The position numbers and the translations under genes were made by a program. DNA of 6,913 bases from NCBI GenBank assembly GCA_003514205.1, contig DORQ01000291.1, forward strand, positions 1 through 6,913, read 5' to 3'. Positions 6,551-6,913 of the stretch are shown one piece after another. The notes below the pieces were generated by a model, which was not told where the DNA came from, made no database searches, and saw nothing but the letters and a program-made list of their open reading frames with translations. The DNA comes from Acidimicrobiaceae bacterium. Its GTDB lineage: Bacteria; Actinomycetota; Acidimicrobiia; Acidimicrobiales; Microtrichaceae. Position 1 is the first letter of the stretch. The number at the start of each line of letters is the position of its first letter.

Positions 6551-6913
6551 TCAGGCCATGAGGTGCCTGGCTGAATAGACCGGCACGTCAAGGTAGGTGA
6601 GCACGCCGGGTTCGGCAGCGATCACATGCGGGATCGCGTTGATCACATGCATTGCTGTGGCGAGGCAACCAGCGTGGTTGTGGTCCCCGTTGTGCGAGGA
6701 CACCTCGAGCTCCACCCGCACACAGGGTTCGCCCTCGATCTCAATGCGGTAGCCGCCACCCTGAGGCCAGTTCGGGGCGTCCTCATCTCGAAGGCGCGTC
6801 ACGTGCTCGACGATGATCCGGGCTTCTTCGCCCACCATCCCTCGAATCTCGAAATGCATCCCCGAGATTGTGCCCGCCTCGATTCTGCCCGAGGCGATCT
6901 CGAAGGGTTCTTC
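6551..6913 (-). CDS. C-terminal part of a dihydrodipicolinate-reductase-like / NAD(P)H-dependent amine dehydrogenase-like protein (5' end off window)
   Basis: The frame is open from the window edge to a TGA at 6551, giving the last 120 residues; the ATG at 6859 is internal, because coding character (EEPFEIASGRIEAGTISGMH) continues upstream to the edge. The C-terminal phrase HNHAGCLATAMHVINAIPHVIAAEPGVLTYLDVP resembles the end of the DapB-like / 2,4-diaminopentanoate dehydrogenase-like family found widely in Actinobacteria, where the pattern of an NAIP helix followed by A-x-PG and a D-x-P near the end recurs. The N-terminal Rossmann domain that would bind NAD(P)H lies outside the window, so the call rests on recalled family resemblance. 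The preceding segment, RDEDAPNWPQGGGYRIEIEG, fits the substrate domain. Together with the nitroreductase 13 bp downstream it probably forms a redox operon of unknown substrate. Confidence 0.62.
   Translation of the reverse strand, partial: EEPFEIASGRIEAGTISGMHFEIRGMVGEEARIIVEHVTRLRDEDAPNWPQGGGYRIEIEGEPCVRVELEVSSHNGDHNHAGCLATAMHVINAIPHVIAAEPGVLTYLDVPVYSARHLMA

Noticed and set aside
6259..6578. Plus-strand open frames of 96 and 99 codons opposite the nitroreductase
   Set aside because: They lie antisense to a clear nitroreductase frame, with no motif and no ribosome binding site.

Overview
The window looks like a piece of a moderately high-GC actinobacterial chromosome. The best hint is the secreted protein in the middle: an actinobacterial-type signal peptide with a lipobox-like cysteine, followed at once by a run of eight threonines. 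That signature is common in Acidimicrobiia-like genomes, but the assignment is an inference, not a proof. No rRNA, tRNA, CRISPR array or transposase gene was seen.

Layout, left to right. (1) Positions 1-1202, minus strand: the N-terminal ~400 residues of an NB-ARC/STAND-type ATPase of the AfsR/LuxR-associated kind; the gene runs off the left edge. (2) Positions 1203-1326: a short intergenic stretch dominated by a striking 52-nt compound palindrome that abuts the ATPase start codon. (3) Positions 1327-3396, minus: a 689-residue exported, probably lipid-anchored, beta-strand-rich repeat protein of unrecognised family. (4) Positions 3397-3590: a divergent promoter region. (5) Positions 3591-5858, plus: a polytopic membrane protein ending in intact GGDEF and EAL domains, so predicted to make and/or degrade c-di-GMP. 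(6) Positions 5881-6537, minus: a nitroreductase-family flavoenzyme, convergent with the previous gene. (7) Positions 6551-6913, minus: the C-terminal part of a dihydrodipicolinate-reductase-like / NAD(P)H-dependent amine dehydrogenase-like protein, cut by the right edge and probably co-transcribed with the nitroreductase.

How the genes may work together: the divergent pair in the middle (surface repeat protein and c-di-GMP enzyme) is a plausible functional couple, because c-di-GMP commonly controls surface and adhesive proteins, but only the arrangement supports it. The ATPase at the left looks like a signalling or regulatory protein. The two right-hand genes form a separate metabolic redox pair. 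The features most worth a second look are the palindrome at 1206-1257 and the unclassified beta-repeat lipoprotein.
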